NCBI RefSeq assembly: GCF_005281615.1
Contig: NZ_SZZM01000001.1
Span: forward strand, 1,707,455-1,771,454
Direction: 5' to 3'
From: Rhodoligotrophos defluvii
GTDB taxonomy: Bacteria; Pseudomonadota; Alphaproteobacteria; Rhizobiales; Im1
Length of the DNA: 64,000 bases
Shown here: positions 1-10,219 of the stretch, in pieces
How the letters are laid out: the number at the start of each line of letters is the position of its first letter
Numbering within the stretch: position 1 is the first letter of the stretch
Translations under genes and position numbers: made by a program
The notes under the pieces: generated by a model
What the model was told of the DNA's origin: nothing
Seen by the model: the letters and a program-made list of their open reading frames with translations, nothing else
The model's database searches: none

Positions 1-107
1 TATTTACATAATTTTGCCGGCGGTGGTAGGGTCTACCGGTTCGAATGGCATGTCGTGTCACCTCATGCCTCAGATCCTCTCTCTGAAAAGGCCCATGGCC
101 AGCGGCA

Positions 108-3100
108 ATGATCTCGAAGCTATTCATAGCAAATCGTGGTGAAATCGCATTGCGGATTGCGCGGGCGGCCGCCGATCTTGGCATCCCGTACGTTGCCGCC
201 CATCCTGCTGATGATGCGGCCTCCCTGCATGTGCGCAATGCCGAGCTGGCGATGCAGCTTCCCGGCCGCGGGGCCTCCGCCTATCTCGATATCGACGCGC
301 TCGTGGCGGCGGCCGTCTCCAGCGGCTGCGATGCGGTGCATCCTGGCTATGGCTTCCTGAGTGAAAATCCCGCCTTCGCCCGCAAAGTGCGGGAGAGCGG
401 CCTCGTCTTCGTCGGGCCGCGGCCCCAGGTGCTGGAGCTGTTCGGCGATAAGGCGGCGGCGCGGCAGCTCGCCCGCTCCTGCGGCATCCCGATGCTGGAT
501 GGCACCGAAGGACCGACCAGCCTGGAAGACGCGCGCCGCTTCTTCGCCAGCCTTCAGCCGGGCGAGATGGCCATCATCAAGGCGGTGGCCGGCGGCGGCG
601 GCCGTGGCATCCGCATCGTGCGCTCGGCCGAGGCGCTGGACGAAGCTTATGAGCAGTGCCGGTCGGAAGCGCTGATGTCCTTCGGGCAGGACGGCGTCTA
701 TATCGAGCGCTATCTGTCGCGCGCCCGCCATATCGAAGTGCAGATCGCCGGTGATGGCCGCGAAATCGTTCATTTCGGCGAGCGCGAATGCACCGTGCAG
801 CGGCGGCATCAGAAGGTGGTGGAGATCGCACCGAGCCCTACCTTGCGCCCCGAAATGCGGGAGCGGCTGTGCCAGGCCGCCATCGCCCTCGGCAAGGCCG
901 TCTCGTACGAAGGGCTGGGCACGGTCGAATTCCTCGTCTCGGACGATGGCGCCCGTTTCGCCTTCACCGAGGTCAATCCGCGCCTGCAGGTCGAGCATAC
1001 GGTGACCGAGGAGGTGTTCGGCATCGACCTGGTCGCAACCCAGATCAGGCTGGCCGAGGGGCGCTCCCTGGCGGAGCTGGGCTTCGCGCCCGGCGAGAGC
1101 CTCGCGCCGCGCGGTCATGCCATCCAGCTGCGCATCAACATGGAGCGGCTCGACAGCCAGGGTCGCACCGCGCCTTCGAGCGGCACGATCAAGGCCTATG
1201 AGCTGCCCACCGGTCCGGGCATCCGCATCGACGGCTTCGGCTATGCCGGCTACCGCACCTCCACCCTTTACGATTCACTGCTGGCCAAGCTCATCGTCCA
1301 TTCGCCCAGCAGCGCCTATGCCGATGCGGTGCGCCGGGCGCAGCGGGCGCTGAAGGAATTCCGCGTGACCGGCGTCGGCACCAATATCCCGCTGCTGCAG
1401 GCTCTGCTCGACCATCCCGATTTCCGCAGCAACAACCTGCACACCACCTTCCTCGAAGAGCGCATCGGCGAGCTCGTCGCGGCCATGCCGGCTGCGGCCG
1501 AGGCGCCCGCCAAGAGCCATCGCAGCGCAACGGCGGAGCGCAGGAACCTGCGCGACGAGGTGGACCCCCTCGCCCTGTTCAGCGCCACCAGCAATGGCAC
1601 CGCGGTCGCGGCCCTGGTCTCCGCGGTTGCCGACGATCACGGCTATCTCCAGGCCGCCCCCCTGCAGGGCACCATCATCAAGCTGGCCGTGGAACCGGGC
1701 AGTGCCGTGGCCAAGGGCCAGACGGTGGCCGTGATGGAAGCCATGAAGATGGAGCATCTCGTCACCGCCGAAGTGGCGGGCACGGTGCGCTGGCTCCATG
1801 TCACGGAAGGCGACACGGTGTTCGAAGGCGAGCCGCTCCTGTCCATCGAAGAGGGCGAAGCGGGTGGGGCGGACGGCCCGGACGAGCAGTCCGTGGATCT
1901 GGATGAGATCCGTGGCGACCTGGCCCAGGTGCTCGCGCGGCAAGCCATGCTCATGGACGCGGCTCGCCCCGATGCGGTGGCGCGGCGGCGCAAGACCGGC
2001 CAGCGGACCGTGCGCGAGAACATCGCCGATCTGTGCGACGAGGGTAGCTTCATCGAATATGGCGGGCTCGCGATAGCCGCCCAGAGCTCGCGCCGCAGCT
2101 TCGAGCAGCTTCTGGCCATGAGCCCGGCCGACGGGATGGTGACTGGGCTCGGCACCGTCAACGGCAAGCTGTTCGATGACGAGCGGGCCCGCTGCGCTGT
2201 CATGGGCTATGACTACACCGTGTTTGCGGGCACCCAGGGGATCATGAACCACCACAAGACCGACCGCATCCTGGAGCTCGCCGACCGCTGGTCCATGCCG
2301 GTCGTGCTGTTTGCGGAAGGGGGCGGCGGCCGGCCGGGCGATGATTGGCCATCGCCAGCGGTGCTCCATACCCCCACCTTCCGCGATTTCGGCGCGCTGA
2401 GCGGCAAGGTGCCGACCATCGGCATCGTGTCCGGCCGCTGCTTTGCCGGTAATGCCGCGCTGCTCGGCGCCTGCAACGTCATCATCGCCACCAGGAACAC
2501 CACTCTGGGCATGGGCGGCCCCGCCATGATCGAAGGCGGCGGCCTCGGCGTGTTCCCGCCCGAAGTTGTCGGCCCCATGAGCGTGCAGGTGCCGAACGGG
2601 GTCGTCGATATTCCCGTCGAGGACGAGGCGGAGGCGGTGAAGGCCGCCAAGGCCTACCTCTCCTATTTCCAGGGCCCGGTTTCCGAATGGGATTGCGCGG
2701 ACCAGCGCCTGCTGCGCCACGCCGTACCGGAGAACCGACTGCGCGCCTATGATATCCGCGCGCTGATCGCCACCCTGGCCGACCGGGACAGCGTGCTGGA
2801 GCTGCGCCGCGGCTTCGGCCGGGCCATGGTCACCGCGCTCACCCGCATCGAAGGCCGGCCGATCGGCATCATCGCCAACAATTCCCAGCATCTGGGCGGA
2901 GCCATCGATGCGGACGCGGCCGACAAGGCTGCCCGCTTCATCCAGCTGTGCGATGCCTTCGACATCCCCGTTCTCGCCCTCTGCGACACGCCGGGGATGA
3001 TGGTGGGGCCGGAGGTGGAGAAAACCGCCCATGTGCGCCACTGCTCGCGCATGTTCGTGGCCGGCGCGCGGGTCAAGGTTCCCTATTTCACCGTGGTGCT

Positions 3101-3461
3101 GCGCAAGGGCTATGGCCTGGGCGCCCTGGCCATGGCGGCGGGCTCGACCCATGCCTCCGTATTCACCCTGGCCTGGCCCACGGCGGAATTCGGCGCCATG
3201 GGCATCGAAGGCAGCGTCAAGCTCGGCTATCGGCGCGAGCTCGAAGCCATTGCCGACCCCGCCGAGCGGCGGGCCTGGTTCGAACGGAAGGTTGCCGAGG
3301 AATACGAGAAGAACAAGGCGCTGAACGCCGCGACCATGCTGGAAGTGGACAATGTGATCGACCCGGCCGAGACGCGCCGCTGGCTCGTGCGCGGCCTGAA
3401 AGCCCTGCCGCCGCGCCGCGGCAAGCCGCTCGGCAACGGCCAATTGCTGGATACGTGGTGA
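108..3461 (+). CDS. Single-chain biotin-dependent acyl-CoA carboxylase (BC-BCCP-CT)
   Basis: This 1117-residue protein joins all three parts of an acyl-CoA carboxylase in one chain. The N-terminal biotin carboxylase runs to about residue 450. It has the ATP-grasp glycine loop AGGGGRG near 160-167 and EVNPRLQVEH near 288-297. The biotinyl domain carries EAMKMEH with the biotin lysine at about residue 547. The C-terminal carboxyltransferase covers about 600-1117. The length and domain order match the single-chain long-chain acyl-CoA carboxylases (LCC, about 120 kDa) known from mycobacteria and Rhodopseudomonas, which carboxylate a broad range of acyl-CoAs. Two acyl-CoA synthetase genes follow, the first after 55 bases, so the substrate is probably an acyl-CoA made by them. 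The exact acyl chain cannot be told from sequence. The upstream promoter is largely outside the window. Confidence 0.93.
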   Translation: MISKLFIANRGEIALRIARAAADLGIPYVAAHPADDAASLHVRNAELAMQLPGRGASAYLDIDALVAAAVSSGCDAVHPGYGFLSENPAFARKVRESGLVFVGPRPQVLELFGDKAAARQLARSCGIPMLDGTEGPTSLEDARRFFASLQPGEMAIIKAVAGGGGRGIRIVRSAEALDEAYEQCRSEALMSFGQDGVYIERYLSRARHIEVQIAGDGREIVHFGERECTVQRRHQKVVEIAPSPTLRPEMRERLCQAAIALGKAVSYEGLGTVEFLVSDDGARFAFTEVNPRLQVEHTVTEEVFGIDLVATQIRLAEGRSLAELGFAPGESLAPRGHAIQLRINMERLDSQGRTAPSSGTIKAYELPTGPGIRIDGFGYAGYRTSTLYDSLLAKLIVHSPSSAYADAVRRAQRALKEFRVTGVGTNIPLLQALLDHPDFRSNNLHTTFLEERIGELVAAMPAAAEAPAKSHRSATAERRNLRDEVDPLALFSATSNGTAVAALVSAVADDHGYLQAAPLQGTIIKLAVEPGSAVAKGQTVAVMEAMKMEHLVTAEVAGTVRWLHVTEGDTVFEGEPLLSIEEGEAGGADGPDEQSVDLDEIRGDLAQVLARQAMLMDAARPDAVARRRKTGQRTVRENIADLCDEGSFIEYGGLAIAAQSSRRSFEQLLAMSPADGMVTGLGTVNGKLFDDERARCAVMGYDYTVFAGTQGIMNHHKTDRILELADRWSMPVVLFAEGGGGRPGDDWPSPAVLHTPTFRDFGALSGKVPTIGIVSGRCFAGNAALLGACNVIIATRNTTLGMGGPAMIEGGGLGVFPPEVVGPMSVQVPNGVVDIPVEDEAEAVKAAKAYLSYFQGPVSEWDCADQRLLRHAVPENRLRAYDIRALIATLADRDSVLELRRGFGRAMVTALTRIEGRPIGIIANNSQHLGGAIDADAADKAARFIQLCDAFDIPVLALCDTPGMMVGPEVEKTAHVRHCSRMFVAGARVKVPYFTVVLRKGYGLGALAMAAGSTHASVFTLAWPTAEFGAMGIEGSVKLGYRRELEAIADPAERRAWFERKVAEEYEKNKALNAATMLEVDNVIDPAETRRWLVRGLKALPPRRGKPLGNGQLLDTW

Positions 3462-3516
3462 ACAAAGCTGCCCAAGAAGAAAAGCGGGAAGGACACGCAT
3501 TCGGGAGGACGAGACA

Positions 3517-5247
3517 ATGGCACAGACCGCCGGCAGCCCTGTGACCTTTGCGGGTGAAGAAGACTACTTGCGGCACCTGCGGGCGCTGTGGCAGCAGCGC
3601 TGGCCGGCCGAGGTGCCGCGGGAGCCGCGCTATCCCCTGGGCGAGATTCCGCTCACGGAATATCTGCGCGCATGGGCCGCCCGCACGCCGGACAAGCCCG
3701 TGGTCGTCTTCTACGGCCGCGAGCTGAGCTATGGGGAGCTCGACCGGCTGAGCGACCGCTTCGCCGCCATGCTGCGCAACCGTGGCCTCGAGCCGGGCGA
3801 CCGGGTGGCCGTGTTCCTCCCCAATTGCCCGCAATTCTACATCGTGTTCTTCGGCATCCTGAAGGCGGGCTGTGTGCATGTGCCAGTCAGCCCGATGTTC
3901 ACGGCCCCGGAGCTGGCCTATGAGCTGAAGGACTCGCAAGCCTCCTTCCTCGTCACCCACGATCAACTGTTGGCCACCGTGAACAAGCTGGCGGAGAACG
4001 AGCGGCCCGAGCACATCCTGGTCACCGCATCGCAGGACTTTCTGCCCGAGGAACCGGTGGCGCCGCTGCCGGCGAGCCTCACCCAGCCGCGCGTGCCCTA
4101 CCCGGAAGCCCAGGACCTGATGAGGGTGATTGAGGCGGAAGGCGATGGCGCGCCGTTGCCACCGGCCGACCTCGATGTGCTGGCCGCGCTCAATTATACC
4201 GGCGGCACCACCGGCTTTCCCAAGGGCTGCATGCATACGCAGCGCAACATGCTCTATACCGCCGCGGTCATCACTTCGATCAGCGCCGATATCACGGCCG
4301 ATGATGTGCTGATCAATTTCTGGCCGCTGTTCTGGGTGGCGGGCGAGGATGTCGGCATCCTCGCCACCGTGATGACCGGGTCCACCTGCGTGCTGCTCGC
4401 CCGCTGGGACCCGGACGCGTTCTTCGTGGCGCTGGAGCGTCACAAGGTCTCCTGCGTGTTCATGCTGGTCGACAATGCGGTCGAGCTGATGGCGCACCCG
4501 CGCGCCAGGCAGGGGAGCTTGCGCGCCCTCAAGACGGTGCTGGTCGTCTCGTTCGTGAAGAAGCTGAACGTAACCTTCCGCCGGCAATGGGAGGAGATTG
4601 CCGGCACGGTGCTGCGCGAAGCCGCCTGGGGCATGACCGAGACCCATTCCTTCGACGCCACCACCCGCGGGCTGCAGGACGGCGACTTCGACCTCAACGG
4701 GCGGCAGATCTTCATCGGCCTGCCGGTGCCCGGCACCGAGTTCAAGATCCTGGAATTCGGCAGCGACCGGCTGGTGCGGCTCGGGGAAGAGGGCGAGCTG
4801 TGCGTGAAGACGCCCTCGCGCCTGCTCGCCTATCTCAACAAGCCGGAAGAGACCGCGAACAGCATCGTCGATGGGTGGTTGCGCACCGGCGACATCGGCA
4901 TGATCAGCGAGGAAGGCTTCATCTACTTCCTCGGCCGTCGCAAGGAGATGCTGAAGCTCAAGGGCATGAGCATCTTCCCCGCCGAGATCGAGGCCGTGCT
5001 GGGCCAGCACCCGGCGGTGCTGGGCAGCGGCGTCATCGGGCGCGAGGATCCCGAGCGCGGCGAGGTGCCCGTGGCCTTCATCGTCGTGAGCCCGGACAAG
5101 GCGCATGAGGTCACGCCGGACGACATCGCCGCCTTCTGCCGCGAGCGGCTCTCCGCCTACAAGGTGCCGGAGGTGCGGATCATCGGCCAGCTGCCGATGA
5201 CGCCCACCGGCAAGGTGAAGAAGCACGAGCTCAAGGATCTCTTGTGA
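3517..5247 (+). CDS. AMP-forming acyl-CoA synthetase
   Basis: A 576-residue member of the ANL (acyl/aryl-CoA ligase) superfamily that activates a carboxylic acid through an acyl-adenylate to the CoA thioester. The phosphate-binding loop NYTGGTTGFPKG begins at about residue 226. The adenylation hinge region has TGDIG followed by GRRKEMLKLKG, and the C-terminal catalytic lysine lies in PTGKVKKHEL. The ATG is preceded by GGGAGG at 3503-3508. The gene follows the carboxylase and its stop overlaps the start of a second synthetase, which indicates one operon. Substrate is not predictable from the motifs; the neighbouring carboxylase suggests a fatty or branched acid. Confidence 0.92.
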   Translation: MAQTAGSPVTFAGEEDYLRHLRALWQQRWPAEVPREPRYPLGEIPLTEYLRAWAARTPDKPVVVFYGRELSYGELDRLSDRFAAMLRNRGLEPGDRVAVFLPNCPQFYIVFFGILKAGCVHVPVSPMFTAPELAYELKDSQASFLVTHDQLLATVNKLAENERPEHILVTASQDFLPEEPVAPLPASLTQPRVPYPEAQDLMRVIEAEGDGAPLPPADLDVLAALNYTGGTTGFPKGCMHTQRNMLYTAAVITSISADITADDVLINFWPLFWVAGEDVGILATVMTGSTCVLLARWDPDAFFVALERHKVSCVFMLVDNAVELMAHPRARQGSLRALKTVLVVSFVKKLNVTFRRQWEEIAGTVLREAAWGMTETHSFDATTRGLQDGDFDLNGRQIFIGLPVPGTEFKILEFGSDRLVRLGEEGELCVKTPSRLLAYLNKPEETANSIVDGWLRTGDIGMISEEGFIYFLGRRKEMLKLKGMSIFPAEIEAVLGQHPAVLGSGVIGREDPERGEVPVAFIVVSPDKAHEVTPDDIAAFCRERLSAYKVPEVRIIGQLPMTPTGKVKKHELKDLL

Positions 5248-6851
5248 TGGAGCACCGCGACCCCCGTATCCCGCGGCGCGAGGACTGCGTCTTGCGCTAT
5301 GTGCTGGAGCGCCGCGCCGCCGAGCACCCGCACCGGGTATTCATCAAGATGCCGGACGGGCGGGAATTCACCTATGGCGCCCTGCTCGATGATGCCCGGC
5401 GCATGGCTTCGGGCCTGGCGCAGCTGGGCGTGACCCAGGGCGACACGGTGGTGGTGTGGATGCCCAATGGCGTAGACATCGTGCGGGTGTGGTTCGCCAT
5501 CAACCTCCTGGGCGCCGTCTATGTGCCCATCAATATTGCCTATCGCGGCAACCTGCTCGCTCACGTCATCCGCAATGCCGCTGCCAAGGTGCTGATCGCG
5601 CGCGGCGACTATATCGGCCGGCTGAATGATATCGACACCAGTGCGCTGGAGACGGTGGTGTGCTTCGGCGAGGCCGCCCCGCTGAACAAGCCGCTCGCGG
5701 TCAAGCCCGCCAGCGTGCTGGATGGCGACCCGGCCGCCCTCCCGCCGCTGCAGCGCCCGATCGAGCCGTGGGACCTGCAGTCCATCATCTACACCTCGGG
5801 CACCACCGGCCCCTCGAAGGGCGTGATGAGCACCTATGCGCATCTCTATCATATGAGCGGTACCCAGGGCTTCTACATGGTTACCGGGGAGGACCGGTTC
5901 ATGTGCAACCTGCCGCTGTTCCATGTAGGCGGTACCGTGCCCATTGCCGGCATGATGAACCGCGGCGGTTCCGTGGCTCTGGTGGAGGCTTTCTCCACGA
6001 ACGATTTCTGGCCGGCGGTGGATGCGACCGAAACGACGGTGGTGATCCTGCTCGGCGTGATGGCCCGCTTCGTCATGACCCTGCCGCCCTCGCCGGACGA
6101 CCGGTCGCACCCGCTCAAGAAGGTGATCATGATCCCTCTGGCGGATGACTGGAAGGACTTTGCCGACCGCTTCGGCGTCACGGTCTGGACGCTGTTCAAC
6201 ATGACCGAGATCAGCGTGCCTATCGTGTCGGAGCCGAACCCGAACGTGCTCGGCAGCTGCGGCAAGATCCGTCGGGGCGTCGACATCCGCCTGGTGGACG
6301 AGAACGATGCCGAGGTGCCGGTGGGCCAGGTGGGCGAGCTGATCCTCAGGACCGATGCCCCCTGGGCCCTCAATTCCGGCTATTTTCGCGAACCGGAAGC
6401 CACGGCCCAGGCCTGGCGCAACGGCTGGTTCCACACCGGCGACGGCTTCCGCAACGATGAGGATGGCAACTATTTCTTCGTCGACCGCATGAAGGATGCG
6501 ATCCGCCGCCGCGGCGAGAACATCTCGTCCTTCGAGGTGGAGGCGGAGATCGTCGCCCATCCCGATATCCGGGAATGCGCCGTGGTGCCGGTGCCCAGCA
6601 CCTTCTCCGAAGACGAGGTGCTCGCCGTCGTGGCGCCGGTGCCGGGCCGCACGCTCGATCCGCTGGAGCTGCTCCGGTTCCTGCAGCCGCGCATGCCCCA
6701 TTTCATGCTGCCACGCTACATCCGCATCCTGGATGAGCTGCCGAAGACCCCCACCCAGAAAGTGCAGAAGCACCTCCTGCGCGAGGCCGGGCTGACATCC
6801 GATACTTGGGATAGGGAAGCGGCCGGCATCAAGATCAAGCGGCAGGCCTGA
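5247..6851 (+). CDS. AMP-forming acyl-CoA synthetase (second copy)
   Basis: A 534-residue ANL-superfamily acyl-CoA ligase with IYTSGTTGPSKG near residue 181, a TGD motif in the hinge region, the DRMKDAIRRRGENIS segment typical of crotonobetaine/carnitine- and medium-chain-type CoA ligases, and a C-terminal lysine in TPTQKVQKH. The ATG overlaps the preceding stop (TGATG), so the two ligases are translationally coupled. A GTG one codon upstream is a possible alternative start. It is only distantly similar to its neighbour, so this is not a recent duplication. Two ligases beside one carboxylase suggests either two acids or one acid plus its product. Confidence 0.92.
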   Translation: MEHRDPRIPRREDCVLRYVLERRAAEHPHRVFIKMPDGREFTYGALLDDARRMASGLAQLGVTQGDTVVVWMPNGVDIVRVWFAINLLGAVYVPINIAYRGNLLAHVIRNAAAKVLIARGDYIGRLNDIDTSALETVVCFGEAAPLNKPLAVKPASVLDGDPAALPPLQRPIEPWDLQSIIYTSGTTGPSKGVMSTYAHLYHMSGTQGFYMVTGEDRFMCNLPLFHVGGTVPIAGMMNRGGSVALVEAFSTNDFWPAVDATETTVVILLGVMARFVMTLPPSPDDRSHPLKKVIMIPLADDWKDFADRFGVTVWTLFNMTEISVPIVSEPNPNVLGSCGKIRRGVDIRLVDENDAEVPVGQVGELILRTDAPWALNSGYFREPEATAQAWRNGWFHTGDGFRNDEDGNYFFVDRMKDAIRRRGENISSFEVEAEIVAHPDIRECAVVPVPSTFSEDEVLAVVAPVPGRTLDPLELLRFLQPRMPHFMLPRYIRILDELPKTPTQKVQKHLLREAGLTSDTWDREAAGIKIKRQA

Positions 6852-6955
6852 CTTTGCCGGTTTGGTAAGCCTCGCCCTTGCCGGCACTTGACCCGGCCCG
6901 CAGCCGGCCGCATGTCTGAGGCCGTTGTGCTGCGGCACGCTTGGCAGGTCACGCG

Positions 6956-9001
6956 ATGGCAGATTTCTTTTCCCTCTACAGCCACGAGTTCATGCGCATC
7001 GCCTCCTGCGTGCCGCGCGCGGAGGTGGCCGACCCGCAATTTGCGGCCGACGAGACCCTGGCGCTCGCCAAAGATGGGGACGCGGACGGAACCGCGCTCA
7101 TGCTATTTCCGGAGCTCGGCATCTCGTCCTATGCCATTGACGAGCTGTTCTTCCAGGACGCGCTGTTGGATGCGGTCGAGGCGAGCCTTGTGCGGATCGC
7201 CGAGGCCTCGCGCACGCTCTACCCCGTGCTGGTGTTGGGCGCGCCGCTGCGCCGCCAGGGGCGCCTCTACAACGCAGCCGTGGTCATTCACCGCGGGCAG
7301 ATGCTGGGGGCGGTGCCGAAGACCTACCTGCCGAACTACCGCGAGTTCTACGAGCGGCGCTACTTCACCTCCGGGGCGGGCGTCACGGGCACGCAGATTG
7401 CGATTGGCGGCCGCGAGATTCCCTTCGGGGTCGATCTCCTGTTCCGGTCCACCGGCGGTCTGCCCTTCACCTTCCACGTGGAGATCTGCGAAGACATCTG
7501 GGTGCCGCTGCCGCCCTCGACCCGCGCCGCCATGGCGGGCGCGGAGGTGCTGCTGAACCTTTCCGCCAGCAACATCACCATCGGCAAGGCTGACACGCGC
7601 CGCCTGCTCTGCGCCAGCCATTCCGCCCGCACGATCGCCGCTTACGCCTATTCGGCAGCCGGCCCGGGTGAATCGACCACGGACCTCGCCTGGGATGGTC
7701 ATGCGGCCATATTCGAATATGGCGACCTGCTGGCCGAGACGCAGCGGTTCCCGCGCGGCTCCGTGCGTGCGACCGCCGATATCGACCTCGGCCGCCTGCG
7801 CCAGGAGCGGATGCGCATGAACAGCTTCGGCGACTGCGCGCAGGCCGAAGCAGCTCATGGGCCCGACTTCCGTACCGTGCCCTTCACGCTGGATGTTCCG
7901 AGCAAGTCGGTGCCGCTGCAGCGCGTCGTCGAGCGGTTCCCCTTCGTGCCGGCCAACCCCGCCCGGCTGCGCGAGGACTGCTACGAGGCCTACAACATCC
8001 AGGTGCAGGGCCTGGCCAAGCGCCTCGCCGCCACCGGCTTGGCTCATCCCGTCATCGGCGTGTCGGGCGGGCTCGATTCGACCCAGGCGCTGATCGTCGC
8101 CGTGCGGGCCATGGAGCAGCTGGGCCGCAGCCCCAAGGACGTGTTCGCCTATACCCTGCCGGGCTTTGCCACCTCCGACGAGACCAAGGCCAATGCCTGG
8201 GCGCTGATCCGCGCGCTGGGCGTCACCGGCGAGGAGATCGACATCCGGCCTGCCGCGCGGCAGATGCTGGCCGATCTGGGCCACCCCTTCGCCAGGGGCG
8301 AGCCGGTCTACGACGTGACCTTCGAGAATGTGCAGGCTGGCCTGCGCACGGACTACCTGTTCCGGCTCGCCAACAAGGTGGGCGGGCTGGTGGTGGGCAC
8401 CGGTGATCTCTCAGAGCTGGCGCTGGGCTGGTGCACCTTCGGGGTAGGCGATCACATGGCCCATTACAACGTGAACGCCACGGTGGCCAAGACCCTGATC
8501 CAGCACCTGATCCGCTTCGTCGCCGGCTCGGGTGACGTGAGCAAGGAAACGGCGCAGGTGCTCCATGCCATTCTCGCCACGGAGATCTCGCCGGAGCTGG
8601 TGCCGGCCACCCCCGGCCAGACCATCCAGTCGACCCAGCAGGTGGTCGGGCCCTACGCGTTGCAGGACTTCAACCTGTTTTACCTCACCCGCTACGGCTA
8701 CCGCCCCTCGAAGATCGCGTTCCTGTCGCACCATGCTTGGAGCGATGCGGAGCGGGGCGTCTGGCCGGCGGATCTGCCGAAGGCGGATCGGCGCGCCTAT
8801 TCGCTCGCCGAGATCAAGCACTGGCTCGACGTATTCATCCGCCGCTTCTTCGCCAACCAGTTCAAGCGCTCCACCTTGCCCAACGGGCCGAAGATCACCT
8901 CCGGCGGCTCCCTCTCGCCGCGGGGCGATTGGCGCGCGCCGTCCGACGGGCAGGCCAAGGTGTGGCTGGAGGAGCTCGCCGCCAACGTGCCCGACGGGTG
9001 A
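6956..9001 (+). CDS. nadE: Glutamine-dependent NAD+ synthase
   Basis: A 681-residue two-domain enzyme that makes NAD+ from deamido-NAD+, ATP and glutamine-derived ammonia in the cytoplasm. The N-terminal nitrilase-fold glutaminase shows its Glu-Lys-Cys triad: Glu53 in FPELGISSY, Lys122 in VPKTYLPN and Cys178 in EICEDIW. The C-terminal ATP pyrophosphatase domain has SGGLDST from residue 370 and the [11 protein letters not shown] segment. The length matches the large bacterial glutamine-dependent class. The ATG at 6956 is chosen over an in-frame TTG at 6941 because an AGG lies at proper distance. It starts about 105 bases after the acyl-CoA synthetase, so it may have its own promoter; functionally it is housekeeping. 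Confidence 0.95.
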   Translation: MADFFSLYSHEFMRIASCVPRAEVADPQFAADETLALAKDGDADGTALMLFPELGISSYAIDELFFQDALLDAVEASLVRIAEASRTLYPVLVLGAPLRRQGRLYNAAVVIHRGQMLGAVPKTYLPNYREFYERRYFTSGAGVTGTQIAIGGREIPFGVDLLFRSTGGLPFTFHVEICEDIWVPLPPSTRAAMAGAEVLLNLSASNITIGKADTRRLLCASHSARTIAAYAYSAAGPGESTTDLAWDGHAAIFEYGDLLAETQRFPRGSVRATADIDLGRLRQERMRMNSFGDCAQAEAAHGPDFRTVPFTLDVPSKSVPLQRVVERFPFVPANPARLREDCYEAYNIQVQGLAKRLAATGLAHPVIGVSGGLDSTQALIVAVRAMEQLGRSPKDVFAYTLPGFATSDETKANAWALIRALGVTGEEIDIRPAARQMLADLGHPFARGEPVYDVTFENVQAGLRTDYLFRLANKVGGLVVGTGDLSELALGWCTFGVGDHMAHYNVNATVAKTLIQHLIRFVAGSGDVSKETAQVLHAILATEISPELVPATPGQTIQSTQQVVGPYALQDFNLFYLTRYGYRPSKIAFLSHHAWSDAERGVWPADLPKADRRAYSLAEIKHWLDVFIRRFFANQFKRSTLPNGPKITSGGSLSPRGDWRAPSDGQAKVWLEELAANVPDG

Positions 9002-9014
9002 GCTCGCGCAAGCC

Positions 9015-9455
9015 TCACAGGTGGTCGGCCTCGTAGTCGGCGCAGGAATAGCCGAGCATGGACAGGCCGTCGGCCAGGTAATCCGCCAGCAGGGGCGTGC
9101 CGCAGAGATAGCGGGCGGTTGTGGGGCCATGCTCATCGGCCGCCTGCTGCCGGATCGACGGCCAGTCAGCGGCCGAGGCACCGTCGCGGCCCAGCCACAT
9201 GAGCGCGACCAGATCGATCCGTTCGTCCTCGGAAAGGCTCTGCACCAGGCCGACCATCTCCTCCAGAACTGGATCATTCCCGTGATCCTCGAGCACCATG
9301 GCATAGCGGTCGTCGGACGGGTTCGAGGCGCGGTCCGACACCGTTACCACGTCTTTGGCGTCGAACTGCCTGGCCTTCACGATGAAAAAGCAAACCTTCT
9401 CCACCGGAATTGTGAGCTGGGTGTCGCCCTCTTCGATATTGCGGATCTTCGTCAT
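9015..9455 (-). CDS. DUF3775 family protein
   Basis: A small acidic cytoplasmic protein of about 146 residues. The C-terminal half, with LVALMWLGR, ADEHGPTTARYL and GTPLLADYLADGL, matches my recollection of the DUF3775 family, which is common in alphaproteobacteria and has no assigned function. Possible starts are GTG at 9518, ATG at 9470 and ATG at 9455. I prefer 9455 because GGAG lies seven bases before it. The GTG sits just after the stop of the upstream phosphoribosyltransferase gene, so the two are probably co-transcribed. It converges with nadE. Confidence 0.72.
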   Translation of the reverse strand: MTKIRNIEEGDTQLTIPVEKVCFFIVKARQFDAKDVVTVSDRASNPSDDRYAMVLEDHGNDPVLEEMVGLVQSLSEDERIDLVALMWLGRDGASAADWPSIRQQAADEHGPTTARYLCGTPLLADYLADGLSMLGYSCADYEADHL

Positions 9456-9521
9456 CCTCGCGCTCCACATTTCGCCTGTCACGACAACGTCGCTGTGGGC
9501 ATTGGGCTCCCGAATCACGGG

Positions 9522-10163
9522 TTATAGGCGAAACCGCGCGAGTGCCGCCGTGACCTCTTCGTCCGAAACCTGGCGGAAATCCCGGTAAAACCGGCCAACC
9601 GCGTCGAACAGGTGCGGCATTTCCAGGCACAGCACCTCATCCGCCTCGCCGCGCAGCTCGTCGATGGCCTCGGCCGGGGCGACCGGCACGGCAAGCACCA
9701 GGGTCTGCGGCTTTCGCTTGCGTGTCGCGCGCAAGGCGGCCTTGACGGTGGCGCCGGTGGCGATCCCGTCGTCCACCACGATGGCGACGCGCCCGGCGAT
9801 GTCGGGGCGCGCTGCCCCGCCGAAATAGCGCTGGCGCCGCCGTTCGATCTCGGCCATCTCGCGCTGGCAGGCGGCTTCGAAGGCATCCGGCTGGATGCCG
9901 GTCAGCCCGATCACCTCCTCGTTGCGCACGACCGTGAGCGCCGCCCCATCGACCACCGCGCCCATGGCGAGTTCCGGCTGTCCCGGCGTGCCGATCTTGC
10001 GCACCAGGATCAGGTCCAGCGGCGCATCGAGCGCGGCCGCGATTTCGGCCGCAACTGGCACGCCGCCGCGCGGCAGGGCAAGAACCACCGGCCGGGCATC
10101 GCGGTAGTTCTGCAAAGCAACGGAAAGCCGGCGGCCCGCCTCCGACCTGTCGTGAAAGATCAT
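9522..10163 (-). CDS. Phosphoribosyltransferase domain protein
   Basis: About 213 residues with a type I phosphoribosyltransferase fold. The PRPP-binding loop is VAIVVDDGIATGATVKAA (two acidic residues followed by TGAT), and the N-terminal half has LALPRGGVPVAAEIA. This is the architecture of the widespread predicted PRTase family (COG1926) found with stress or alpha/beta-hydrolase genes; substrates are not established. The ATG at 10163 is preceded by an AGGAGAGGAAG-type ribosome binding site. A longer reading from 10274 would overlap the LysR gene and lacks homology-like sequence. It is probably co-transcribed with the DUF3775 gene downstream. Confidence 0.82.
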   Translation of the reverse strand: MIFHDRSEAGRRLSVALQNYRDARPVVLALPRGGVPVAAEIAAALDAPLDLILVRKIGTPGQPELAMGAVVDGAALTVVRNEEVIGLTGIQPDAFEAACQREMAEIERRRQRYFGGAARPDIAGRVAIVVDDGIATGATVKAALRATRKRKPQTLVLAVPVAPAEAIDELRGEADEVLCLEMPHLFDAVGRFYRDFRQVSDEEVTAALARFRL

Positions 10164-10219
10164 CGCCGCTTCCTCTCCTGCCAGCGCCACAGCCTGACTG
10201 AGGTCAAACGCGCTGGCGG

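Noticed and set aside
1275-6938. Long minus-strand open frames opposite the carboxylase and synthetase genes (up to 741 codons)
   Set aside because: They are antisense shadows of GC-rich genes: rich in Arg, His, Gly and Ala, with no family motifs and in full overlap with well-supported + strand genes.
8565-9527. 320-codon + strand frame overlapping nadE and the DUF3775 gene
   Set aside because: Runs antisense to DUF3775 and out of frame with nadE, both supported by motifs.
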